Positions 54,609-64,000 of a stretch of 64,000 bases of DNA are shown one piece after another. Below the pieces are notes generated by a model, which saw nothing but the letters and a program-made list of their open reading frames with translations, ran no database searches and was not told the DNA's origin. The stretch lies in assembly GCA_026874595.1 (NCBI GenBank), contig CM049311.1:16827676-16891675 (forward strand). The letters are read 5' to 3'. The stretch comes from Sipunculus nudus. Lineage: Eukaryota > Annelida > Sipuncula > Golfingiida > Sipunculidae. The stretch's first letter is position 1; the number at the start of each line of letters is the position of its first letter. The position numbers were made by a program, and so were the translations under genes.

Positions 54609-54670
54609 AGCCATGTAACATGAAGCATGCGGAGCTCTGTGACGCGTTAAGTAACGGGACGGATAAATTT
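54609..54670 (+). CDS. Candidate Cys-containing extracellular exon
   Basis: The acceptor is TTTTTTCTTATTCAG and the donor AAATTT|GTGAGT. In phase 1 the exon reads PCNMKHAELC then DALSNGTDKF, with two cysteines seven residues apart and an N-glycosylation sequon (NGT). It is 62 nt and leaves in phase 0. Such a peptide fits a small disulfide-bonded extracellular domain, possibly EGF-like, but too little is present to name it. It lies on the strand of the Thr array and 6 kb downstream, so it could belong to the same protein. Confidence 0.5.
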
Positions 54671-55057
54671 GTGAGTACAATACTACACTACCACAGGGTT
54701 TTCAAAAGGAAGAAAATTTGAATAGTCATGGCTGTGCAGGTTGGGATCCCGTCTTAGGTTACAGCATCCCAAGGGGAGAAGATATAAGTCCTTATTCGAA
54801 GGGTTTTCTAAATGTTAAATCTTTGTCGTATTGTATCTGAGGATCATATCATTATATGATTAGAAATCGTGTCATTAAATGAATATATGCTTATAGCGAT
54901 ACGTAAGCGTCAGTAAGTATTGGTTATATTCAAAAGAAATGTAACGCGAGGCTTTGCGAGGCTTGTGTCACATCAGTGGCGTATCCAGGATTTGAAAAAA
55001 GAGCGGGCGCAGTATTAAAGTCGGGAAGGGGGCTGTTCTGCGTCTTTTTAGACATGT

Positions 55058-55058
55058 C

Positions 55059-55108
<50 letters not shown>

Positions 55109-55126
55109 ATATATATATATATATAT
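55058..55126. repeat. (TA)n microsatellite with CATG interruption
   Basis: Two TA runs separated by ACATG. Confidence 0.95.
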
Positions 55127-55141
55127 TCAGAGCCATGTAAC

Positions 55142-55153
55142 AATGATTTATTA

Positions 55154-55203
<50 letters not shown>

Positions 55204-55215
55204 TAATAAATCATT
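55142..55215. repeat. Palindrome with (TA)n core
   Basis: AATGATTTATTAGTA, a TA run of about 45 bp, then TACTAATAAATCATT form a perfect inverted repeat across the TA core. It abuts the start of the long TAGCTC-type element. Confidence 0.93.
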
Positions 55216-57557
55216 TTTTAGCTCAGCAACTGTAAGTCATCTGAGCTATAGCGATCACTCTTTGTCCGTCGTCCGTCCGGCCGTCCGGCCATCCGGCCCT
55301 CTGTCCGTTAACAAGGTACAAATCGTAACCGCTGGAATTAGAAACTTGTAACTTGGCATTCTAGGAGTTCCATGAAAAATCTCCTTGGAAACGAGAAATA
55401 GGGCCCAAAGGTACCCCCAGAATAGTAAAAAATTTCATACAAAAACTTCGATATCTCAATAACTACAACACTGATGGTCATGATTTCTGGCATACATATT
55501 GATCAAGAGGTGTTCCATCAGTTCCTGCAGACTGGTGGTGCCACCTGTATTTTTTTTTTCAAATTTTCACAATTTTTTTTTCTATTTTTGAGACCTTGAA
55601 GGATGTAGATATCTGTCAACAGGGTACAAATCGTAAAGACTGAACCTAGAATCTTCATTCTTGTCATGCAAGGAGGCCCATGAAAAGTGCCTGTGGAAAC
55701 TTGAAATTAGGTCTCTGTTACCCATATCCTTCAAGCTATAACACTCCGAAGTATCCTTCAGAAAAATGGACAATTTGATACAAAAGCTGAAGTATCTGAA
55801 CAACTTATGCGAAGATCACCATGATTCTTTGCATGGATATTGACCATAAAGTGTTTTTATTAGTTTCTACCGACTGGTGGAGCCACCTGTATTTTTGTAT
55901 CCGCCAAACGAAGTTTTGCGGATACTATGCTTTTGACCGGGTTCCTCCGCCGCTGCCGTGTTCGTTTCCAGAGAACTCCTCTGAGACTAATGGACCGATT
56001 TTTCCTAAACCTACACCAATTATCGGGTCTCATGTGAACTGGTGCCTAACCAATTTGCGTTGACCTCTGAACTTTCCTCTCTGCCCAGCGTCCATTTGTG
56101 CGTCTGTTTCCACACATAAACCCTCATATCTCGGGAACCGTTTGACCAATCAGTAAATAGAATTGATACAAATGTAGCCCTTGGATAGCTTTTTAACACA
56201 CACACAAAATGATGGCGCCACCTGTAACCATGTTTGCACAGTGTCCATCTGTTCACCTGTCTTGGGTTAAAATTACTCATATCTCTGCAGTGAATTGACT
56301 AATTAACCTGAAATTCGGCATGCGTATACATCTTGGATAGCTTTCTTGATTTTATGACAGGTGGCGCGACCTACATTCACGTTGCCGCTGATGACATCCA
56401 AGCTCATACCTCGGAAACCGTTTGACAGATTGGGCCAAAATGTTGCATGTGTATAGATCTCACATAGCTCTTTATCATACGCAAAACTGGTGGCGCCACC
56501 TGCAACCATTTTTGCAGAGCATCCGTCTGTTTTTCTGCCGTGGGATTAAGTCACTCATATCTCGCCAATGTTTGACATATCTGCCTAAAATTTTGCAGTT
56601 TTATACATCCTGGATAGCTTTCTTGATTTTATGACAGGTGGCGCCACCTACATTCTAGTTAAAGCTGCAGACATCCAAGCCCATATCTCGGGAACCGTTT
56701 AAACGATTGGGCCAAAATTTTGCATGTGTATAGATCTCACATGGGTCTTTATCATACACAAAACTGGAGGGGCCAACTGCAAACATTTTTGCACATTTTG
56801 CACAGCGTCTGTCTGTTTGTCTGCCGTGGCCTAAAATCACTCATTTCTCTGTAGTGGTTTGACATAACAGCCTAAAATTTTGCAGGTTTATACATCCTGG
56901 ACAGCTTTCTTGATTTTATGACAGGTGGCGCCACCTACATTCTAGTTAATGCTGCACACATCCAAGCCCATATCTCAGGAACCATTTGACCGATTGGGCC
57001 AAAATTGAGCATGTTTTTAGAACTCACATGGGTCTTTATCATACACAAAACTGGAGGGGCCACCTGCAACCATTTTTGCATAGCGTCTGTCTGTTTGTCT
57101 GCCGTGAGCTAAAATCACTCATATACATGTAGTGGTTTGCCTTTTCTGCCTAAAATTTCGCATATGTATACAACTTGGACAGCTTTCTGGATTTGTGGTA
57201 GGTGGCACAACCTACATACCCTACAAACACATTTAGGCTGCAGACATCCATGCTAATATGCAACATTCCTCACTCTATTTCCCCTTGCCACTCAATCCAT
57301 GCCTCACTTCACCCGTTCCACTCTGATTTGACGGATACACGTAGTCATTTGTCGGCTACCCGTATTCTAGTTTTTAAAGTTTACACATTTTTTCTCTATT
57401 TTTGAGATATATAAATACAGACTAAATCTTGGCCTGTTGGTTAATCTGTTTGATGCTTCAGTTTAATGGGTATATACTACCATTTTGATGATAACATTTC
57501 ATTTTGCGAATCTCTTCCCAGTCAGCTGAGCGTCATGACCCATGGGTCACTTGTTTT
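55214..57557 (+). mobile_element. TAGCTC-type dispersed element, copy B (long)
   Basis: It starts TTTTTTAGCTCAGCAACTG, followed by GAGCTATAGCGATCAC and TTTGTCCGTCGTCCG. It ends CAGCTGAGCGTCATGACCCA with CATGGGTCACTTG and a T-run. The same ends bound the 0.7-kb copy at 1828-2537. The interior is mostly a 280-bp tandem array containing GGTGGCGCCACCT. No open frame of note; the short frames across the tandem units are repeat by-products. Confidence 0.7.
56100..57240 (+). repeat. Tandem array of a 280-bp unit inside copy B
   Basis: About four units. The marker (G/A)GGxGCCACCTGxAACCAT occurs near 56214, 56492, 56767 and 57055, so the spacing is 275-290 bp. Each unit also has GTCTGTCTGTTTGTCTGCCG, TAAAATCACTCAT, TACATCCTGGA(T/C)AGCTTTCT, GACAGGTGGCGCCACCTACA and TTTGACxGATTGGGCCAAAA. 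Confidence 0.9.
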
Positions 57558-59595
57558 TCAGATAATATTGATGTTCTACCAAGCCCTATTAGTAGGAAGC
57601 AAGCATATTTAAACTTGTTTGAACAAACTGCGTGGCTGTAAAATTGTCTCCTACTAAAGATATAAAATATTGTTAGTTCGTGCATTATTATTATGATTAT
57701 TATTAGTAATTTTGTAAGGTATCAGTTGTTAATTATGTTAACCGTGGGGCCCTAATGTACAAATAATGAATTATTTGAACAACAAGATGAAAAAATGCAT
57801 CAATAAGTGTAGTTTTGTAACGTAACTGTAATTCTTAAGTAAAAGATGGTCAGTACACAAGTAAAAGAACTGAAATGGGTTAGGTATTATATGCCACTGG
57901 ATCTGTCAAAGGTGACTGCATCTATTTTCCATGTAAAGCTTCTGAAAATGAATTCCATAATATAAGTCTTTCTTTTGGATAAGTTATTTTTGCAGCAATT
58001 CAGTTCAAACTGGAGCCAGTTGGAATAAAGTCATTAAGTCATAAAAATAGTCTGACCGGAGGTAATTAGAGTACATAAACATAAAAAATATTGGAATTAA
58101 AAAATATTCATTGTTTGTTATTTGCATGCCATTTTCGGGTTTATATTCTTATTAAAAATACAGCTTTCAAACATCAAGCCTGGCCATCCAGCTGCAGTGA
58201 GAATATCTGGGTATTTACAGATGATTTCAATTACCCCAGAATCAAGACACCGGAAGCTTTTCTATAGTCTCTTGGTGTATTCTAGGGTAGATTAAAAAAA
58301 TGAGGCATAGCAAATATCTAGTGAAAGTACAAATAGCTTGCATAGATTGTTTAACAGTTTTTGGCCATCCACTATGATGTTACAGAACAATCATAGAGTT
58401 TGGAGACTTTTGCACACAAACAAAATAGACAAGAGAGAGAGTAAAAAAAAATGAGAGAAATGTGTAAGTATATAATCCCTTTACTGTTTGGATTTTTTTA
58501 GAAATTTTCAAAGACTGCAACTCTTTACCTTTACATTACAGACAATATCTTGCTAAGATTTTGTTCTTTCTTCACAAAATTTCAACAAATACAACTAAAA
58601 TAGTTTCTCTTTAGGTCAACAGGAGCCTTAAGAACTGAAAATAAATATACATTATTTTAACAGATATATATCTTTATTTACATTCTAGACATTATCTTTC
58701 TAAGCTTTTGTTCTTTCTTTTCCATATGGCATCAACATTACCACACTCGTGCATAGAGAAACATGAAAATATTTATTTACTTATACGCCATATTTTATCT
58801 AAGTGTGTAATAATCGAACGTGAAATTAATTTGTGTTAACAAACATAACACTTGCCAGTAGTTGACTGGCATAAGTGTAAGCGGCATTAAAGGGGGCGCG
58901 CGCCGCTTTGCGCCCCCTATCATTACGCCCCTGCACATGGATGGCGAGCAGTTAAGGCGAGCCTGCCATGATTGACACAAGCCGAGCTAATAAATCGTCA
59001 AACATGCCCCGCCTCATTGGTCGAAGGCCACGCGTGTCATTTTGTTTTGGCTACGCACCAGTGTTTTTGCATATTTGTAAAGTCACCATGAAACCTCACT
59101 TGCATGAAACCTCACTGTTCATGACCCTGTGATGCAAGCAGAATTGAACGTACAGTTAGAATAAAGAAAAATACGCCGCATGTGAGACAATCAGTGTTCT
59201 CCCCACTGACGGGTTTGTTTGAGGCAGCTGGTATTCGTCATTGATTAGTACAAGGCCCTAAAGCTGGAAATCCCATCATACGCTTGTACCATAAAAACCA
59301 AGCATCCGTAAAAGATTTCAAGCATAAGATAGGTAACCCCCGCGTTCCTGAAAGTCCTGCTGAATCATCAAATGTCTATTTTTTTTTAATTAAAGCCGAT
59401 TACCTATACCAGATCATGTACGTTTTCAAGCAGAATGAATACAATGTGCTGCTCTTCACATTCCCATTCAATATTTATCGGCTGAAATTAATGTAAATTT
59501 GACATTTAATAACCACATTGCAAATTTTTACTAAGATAATAAAACACTTCGATATTAATGAAATTATTTTATGTGGATTGTGTATCAGCTTTCAG
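57558..59595. other. No gene recognised; one GC-rich hairpin
   Basis: AT-rich except for about 58880-59060, which is GC-rich and holds a hairpin at 58892-58917. Its context (GCGCCCCCTATCATTACGCC) looks like a DNA-transposon or repeat end. A frame at 59284-59496 is unsupported. Confidence 0.45.
58892..58917. repeat. GC-rich hairpin
   Basis: GGGGGCGC, a ten-base spacer, then GCGCCCCC form a perfect eight-pair stem in an AT-rich setting. No T-run or other RNA-terminator context. Confidence 0.85.
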
Positions 59596-59672
59596 ATTAC
59601 CACGCCTGCATATCTGAGGAGGATGAATACTATAAGAATACAAATAACGTTCCTTGCAGTGATCAAAATGCG
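59596..59672 (+). CDS. Candidate Cys-containing extracellular exon 2
   Basis: The acceptor is GTATCAGCTTTCAG and the donor GCG|GTAGGT. In phase 1 it reads YHACISEEDEYYKNTNNVPC and then SDQNA: acidic, two cysteines 16 residues apart and a possible glycosylation sequon (NNV is not one, NTN is not followed by S/T, so none is certain). It is 77 nt and leaves in phase 0, like the exon at 54609. Phase 0 is also open but gives a less protein-like peptide. Membership of the same secreted or surface protein is an inference from strand and style. Confidence 0.45.
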
Positions 59673-62600
59673 GTAGGTATTTATATATGTCGACGGTTCA
59701 GATTCCAAAAACTTTCATGAAGTGTTTGACGAAAGGGTAAGAAACGGGTGAAAGGATTCACCAAATACAATATGACTTTTCTGCGCAAGCTGCCTCCTTT
59801 GTACTCTACTAAGTATAAAATTTCAGCCCGTACAGAGCATAAAGGCTGGATTGTTTTGGCACTAGTAGGATGCATAAAAATTATATTAAAATAAATAATT
59901 ATGATTAAGCATTATTGAAACAAAAACATATTTGTAGACAGTATTTGTTAGATTCGGCTCCAATATTAAAGGTTTTCTCATTGCCATAAATGAGTTTAAT
60001 GTTCTATTATTCTAAAGTTATATTTCGAATTGTCATCTAGAATATTTGTGCTAAATAAAACAGGCCTTTGTCAGCATTAGTTATAAGAAATCGATGAGCC
60101 TTATATAAATGAATTTAAAAGTGTAAATTCTTATGTGATTTCCCCAATCAAGTGTTTGCTACTTTCAACATTAATATTCGATATATGAGGCAAAATCTGC
60201 ATTTTGGCAATGGTAAATTTCGTTTCAGTAAAGTAACGCCTCTACCCGATGATCGTGAGAATGATTGAATAAGCTTTATAACGGCCGTCCCTTCATTTAG
60301 GCAAAGTTTCTAATTACACTATGACTAATTGGTGTTAAAGCTGGCCAACCTAATTTTTTTTTTGTTAATATCAGTATACATGGTAAAGCTATTCCTTATA
60401 GGGGGAAATGCCACTCAGTCTGTATGTTGCCTTACATAGTTATTTTAGTTCAGACCAATCAAATATAACCAGGGTTACTTGGACATTATAAAAAAAATCC
60501 CAGAACTTAGGTCAGCAAAACGTAGAAGAAATGCATAATTTCTTCATGTTTGCGCAATTATTCTGGAGAACTGGTCCGTAAAATTTAGTTCAAATATACC
60601 ATTGTGGTCGGAATATATTTAATGACGATGGTCATTCTTTTAAAATGATGGAATACTGCACGAGCGAGAAGCAGGCTTAAAAATAATTCATGACTGCTGA
60701 TTGAATTATTGTCAAAAATATATTAAAAAAATGCAAGCAATCTCATCATAAAAATGATATGAACAAAATATAGTTCAAACCAATCAAGCATTTGTATATG
60801 CAATTTCTTAGTAGTGTCTGAACTCAATTTGGGAATTGTGCATTTTCCTTTACTGTTTTGGTATGAAACATCATGATTATATCTTTAAAATGCAATATAA
60901 ACAATCAAAACAATCCGTGCAGCCATTGCTTTTAACGGCTGTATAAAGCTCATAGATGCGCGATGCATTTATACATTTTATAAATCTCCCAGCGTACGAC
61001 TACGAGCTCAACAGTCGAACAGGCGAACGCATATAACATGGGATAATTTATGCAATTTTGGATCATATAAGTTACGATAAATCAATTGTAAATTGAATAT
61101 TTCAGTTATTAAAAATTAGTTCTGCCGGCGTGATAATCTGACATATTTTGTTCCCTATTTTTTGGTATGCCATTAGCATTAAAATTTTAATCCATATTTC
61201 TTATTATCTTGATTCTTTATCATCGATACCACTTTTTTATTCTCTCAACCAACACATTTATTTAAGTTGGGTCTATATAAACATTTTAAATTTCAGGCTG
61301 TATATGAACTGCAGATGAAATTTCAAGTCGTACAAAACAAATTTTAAAATATCAATATTTAACAAGTATTGTTGCTTTGCATTTAAGTCCCATTTTGCAC
61401 GTTTAGCGCTGCATGGAATTAAATCATGTTATAATTTGTAATGTATTATGCATTCGCACAGGGAATTTTATGATCTGGGCCCTATAAATAGTGCTCCATT
61501 GTATTTATTTAATTTCTTACTTATAAATCATTCATAGAAATCTGTTTTTATAAACGTTATTAACGTTATCAAGAGATGTCCTTTTCAAGTGCTAAATTCA
61601 GCTTCCAATAGCCATGACCTCTGTTATTCTTAACGGTTTCTAGAGATCCTTACATTTATATTTTAAATGAAATTTAGTATGAGTATTTCTATGTGTAAGA
61701 ATACTTTTGGAGTCTCAAGCAATTATTAAACTTTCGTGAGCTTTGCAGTGTTCATTAAGCCAGCTCAGATTTTGTTTTATAAACACACAGCGATATTTCT
61801 AAATTAATTAGTAATTATCTTCTCGGTTTGTCTTTATATTGATCTATAAGATTATAACCCACACTTCGATTTATCAAAATTGCAAATCCCTCACCATGGG
61901 AAGTATCTGGAGCTGAATGGTAAATTGTAACCTCCCACGAGCTATTAAATATCCTGATAAAAGATGGAACAAAATAAGTATCCTACAGAAAAGCAATGTA
62001 AATATTGCGCCATTATTTCACTTAAAATGGTTGCTCAGTCCTCTGACATTCAGTCCTCTGACATTCAGGGAACAATTACGAAGTCAAGCCTTTATAATAC
62101 CAAGTCTAATAATATTTTATATCAGCTTCTAATAATTTCCCGTTGAACAGGAAATCTATTGTTGTCAACAAGTTTCTGTGATTTGCGACATTTTTGTAGA
62201 CATCTGCATCCTTTGGCAATTTTGGAGGGAGTCGATTTGAACGAGATAAACAAAGTCCTGAATCCTTGTCATGTAGTTTGTCCTGATTTATTATATCAAA
62301 CGTGTCACACTGACGTCTCACATTTTGCAGCAAATGTCCGATTGGCTATTTGCCCATCCAGCTTGTTTTTGTTGTATCTATGTGAAGATCATGGGAAGCG
62401 AGTGCTAAAATTGATGAGCCACGGACAATCAATGCGTCCTTAAATTCAGGGATTTGTTGATTTTTTTTTTCAGAAAGAAGTTTTCTTAAATGTATCGTGT
62501 GTCGTCTGGGACTAACTGTCGTCAATTGTTGTACCTCACTTTCTTACAATTCTAGCATGTTTGACATTTCCGAATTATTAAGCAAGATTGCCACATACTT

Positions 62601-63194
62601 TTTTAACAGCACGGCGAACCTGGAAGGCATTTAGGATCTCCCGCTTTATAATCTTTCTCGTAACAAAAATTAAGAGATTGTATCAACAAACTGGTTGAAA
62701 TTTGATGTTATATTTGGACAGTCCGATCATAACGTTGCGTGGGAAAGATTATGGTATGGGCGGTTTCCTTTTTGGAGAATAGCAGCCCGTCCTTGGTTCG
62801 ATCGTATTCATATTTAACGTCAGAAACCATATTGACGTTTTCTCTGCGAGAAATTCAACGATTGACGAGTTATTGTATGACAAGGGCAGATAACAAACTG
62901 TGATTTTGTTTGGACTGGGGAGCCGGATCATATGCAATGATTATTGATTTGTATACGACATTGATATTTGTTAACCTCTAAATGTACTGCCTTATGTGAG
63001 TAATTTTACTGTTGCTTGAATCGTTTAGGTGTAAATATGCCACACATTTAGTACCTGCTGACCCCCTTCAATCATAACCAACTAACGACCCTACCTGCGG
63101 AGAAGCACACCTCCAAATGTCTCATTGATATCCTTCCTTTGATCAATTAATTGATCATTTAAAAAGAATACCGGTAGCTCATTCTTCGCTGTGA
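59673..63194. other. No gene recognised
   Basis: AT-rich sequence. The 14-mer TCCTCTGACATTCA is tandemly duplicated at about 62040-62067. Opposite-strand frames at 62106-62443 have no splice context. An acceptor near 61298 lacks a donor. Confidence 0.4.
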
Positions 63195-63640
63195 TTCTTT
63201 TTCAGACGTTTTTGCGGAGGTAAACGCCTCCATTTTCAATGCTTACTTATCAACTCCCTAATCTGAGTATTTACACCTACAGAGTCCTATTTATGTTTGC
63301 GACAACCTGACAGAGCAGTAGCACTCGCTTTCTCTCATGTTATTTTGTATCCGGGTGTCACCCAGACCTAGGGTTTACCGTACCTGCAGGTCCTGGGTAT
63401 GTAATCATCCCCAATCGCTTGGTCATAGCACCAATTAACTTTCCAAAGACGCACTCATTTTTTTGTAAGTGATACAGGGCTGTTGGGTACAGCTTTCCTA
63501 TTAAGACAACAGAGCGCTCAGCCAAGGTTGGAGATGACTGTGAACATCTCTCGACATCCGCTGTCCTTCTAAGTCCATGGATTTACTTTGAAATATAGTA
63601 ATTTGTTAGAGCGGTCGGTAGGTGATCTCCACGACACCCG
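63195..63640 (+). repeat. GCAGGTCCTGGG dispersed repeat, second long copy
   Basis: It has GCGGAGGTAAACGCCTCCAT, GCTTACTTATC, CAGAGCAGTAGC, GTACCTGCAGGTCCTGGG, CCAATCGCTTGGTCATAGC, AGACGCACTC, GCTGTTGGGTACAGC and AGAGCGCTCAGCC, matching the copy at 34165-34620 in order. The GGAGGT/ACGCCTCC hairpin near its start is conserved although the loop differs. Confidence 0.8.
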
Positions 63641-63879
63641 TATCACGTGACATATAGTTCCGTGGGACTACAAATGAGGAGGCCATATATCAAAACTTTT
63701 ACTTTCAAATATTTAATCAAAGAGACCCAAGATTTGCATTCTACATTTTGACTTATTTAACAAATTAACATTTTTCGTGTCTTGTTTATTTGTTCGATGT
63801 TTATTATATAGAGATGTATCGATAGCTATGCTGGTTCATTGTATCGATATAGATAGAATACACAGAAAAGTCGGTTCAC

Positions 63880-63955
63880 TGTCCATGGGAATCGAACCCA
63901 TGATCTTCCGATTTTTTGTCGTCTGCTTTAACTACTACCGCAAGGTATCTAAACT
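63880..63955 (-). repeat. tRNA-derived SINE head or tRNA-like relic
   Basis: On the minus strand ATGGG-TTCGATT-CCCAT makes a perfect T-arm with a canonical B box (GGTTCGATTCC type). A degenerate A box (CTTGCGGTAGTAG) lies about 40 bases upstream, and a weak anticodon-like stem with an A-rich loop lies between. No acceptor stem pairs, so it is probably not a working tRNA gene. Confidence 0.6.
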
Positions 63956-64000
63956 GGCATGGGAAATGCAGAGTAACGACTTTAACTATAGAATCAGCTT

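Noticed and set aside
62106-62443. Overlapping frames of 75 and 94 codons on opposite strands.
   Set aside because: Both are Cys- and His-scattered without domain pattern; neither has splice sites; mutual overlap suggests at least one is spurious.
63880-63955. Functional tRNA gene.
   Set aside because: The T-arm is perfect but there is no acceptor stem, the A box is degenerate and the anticodon arm is poor.
1-64000. CRISPR array, operon or prophage.
   Set aside because: No regularly spaced identical short repeats with unique spacers and no bacterial gene organisation; the tandem repeats seen are eukaryotic satellites and duplicated exons.

Overview
The window looks like animal nuclear DNA, most probably from a mollusc and perhaps a bivalve. 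It is AT-rich and intron-like, with GT/AG-bounded short exons, at least fifteen long (TA)n microsatellites, tRNA-derived SINE-like pieces, a BEL/Pao retrotransposon relic, a non-LTR retrotransposon tail, a TA-flanked DNA-transposon relic, and a dispersed repeat that starts TTTTAGCTC and continues into GTCCGTC-rich sequence, which I associate from memory with bivalve genomes. There are no bacterial-style operons. No complete protein-coding gene can be read; the coding content is small exons lying in long introns or intergenic DNA.

The main structure is at 40.4-48.4 kb on the + strand. Five 60-nt exons and one 27-nt exon, all entered and left in phase 1, encode Thr/Pro-rich (mucin-like) peptides of the type VAPTTTPATT. 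The first four sit in tandemly repeated exon-plus-intron units, about 1.65-1.8 kb when complete. Units 2-4 also carry a second exon type that is dead and shows the same ACT-TAA stop in each; one 60-nt exon that I match to this type (47489-47548) is intact. Related exons lie in the opposite orientation at 38.6 kb (apparently intact) and 13.9 kb (acceptor AG replaced by AA). This appears to be a mucin-type gene whose stalk grows or shrinks by duplicating symmetric exon units. Possible further exons are a 54-nt exon at 3.7 kb, 30-nt acidic Gly-rich mini-exons at 6.7 and 7.2 kb, a transmembrane-encoding terminal exon at 29.8 kb, and Cys-containing exons at 54.6 and 59.6 kb. Whether these belong to one gene or several cannot be decided without transcripts.

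Layout: 0-3.7 kb SINE-like piece, TA repeats and one TAGCTC element; 3.7-7.2 kb candidate exons; 7.8-9.4 kb a recent, nearly identical tandem duplication of about 0.83 kb carrying unrecognised open frames; 10.4-11.5 kb TA-flanked transposon; 11.6-12.7 kb BEL/Pao integrase relic (minus strand); 13-14 kb inverted relic of the exon array; 15 kb a threefold repeat; 18.3-20.6 kb second TAGCTC element; 20.6-21 kb LINE tail; 24.8-27.2 kb a 2.3-kb GAA-rich purine tract with an inserted dispersed repeat; 28.4-29 kb small tandem repeats; 29.8-31.6 kb candidate terminal and first exons; 34-37 kb dispersed repeats; 39.5-39.9 kb a hammerhead-core-like retroposon end beside a foldback element; 40.4-48.4 kb the exon array; 49-50 kb TA-rich; 50-55 kb an inverted repeat pair, palindromes and a Cys exon; 55.2-57.6 kb third TAGCTC element with internal tandem repeats of about 280 bp; 59.6 kb Cys exon; 63.2-64 kb dispersed repeat and tRNA-like SINE piece.
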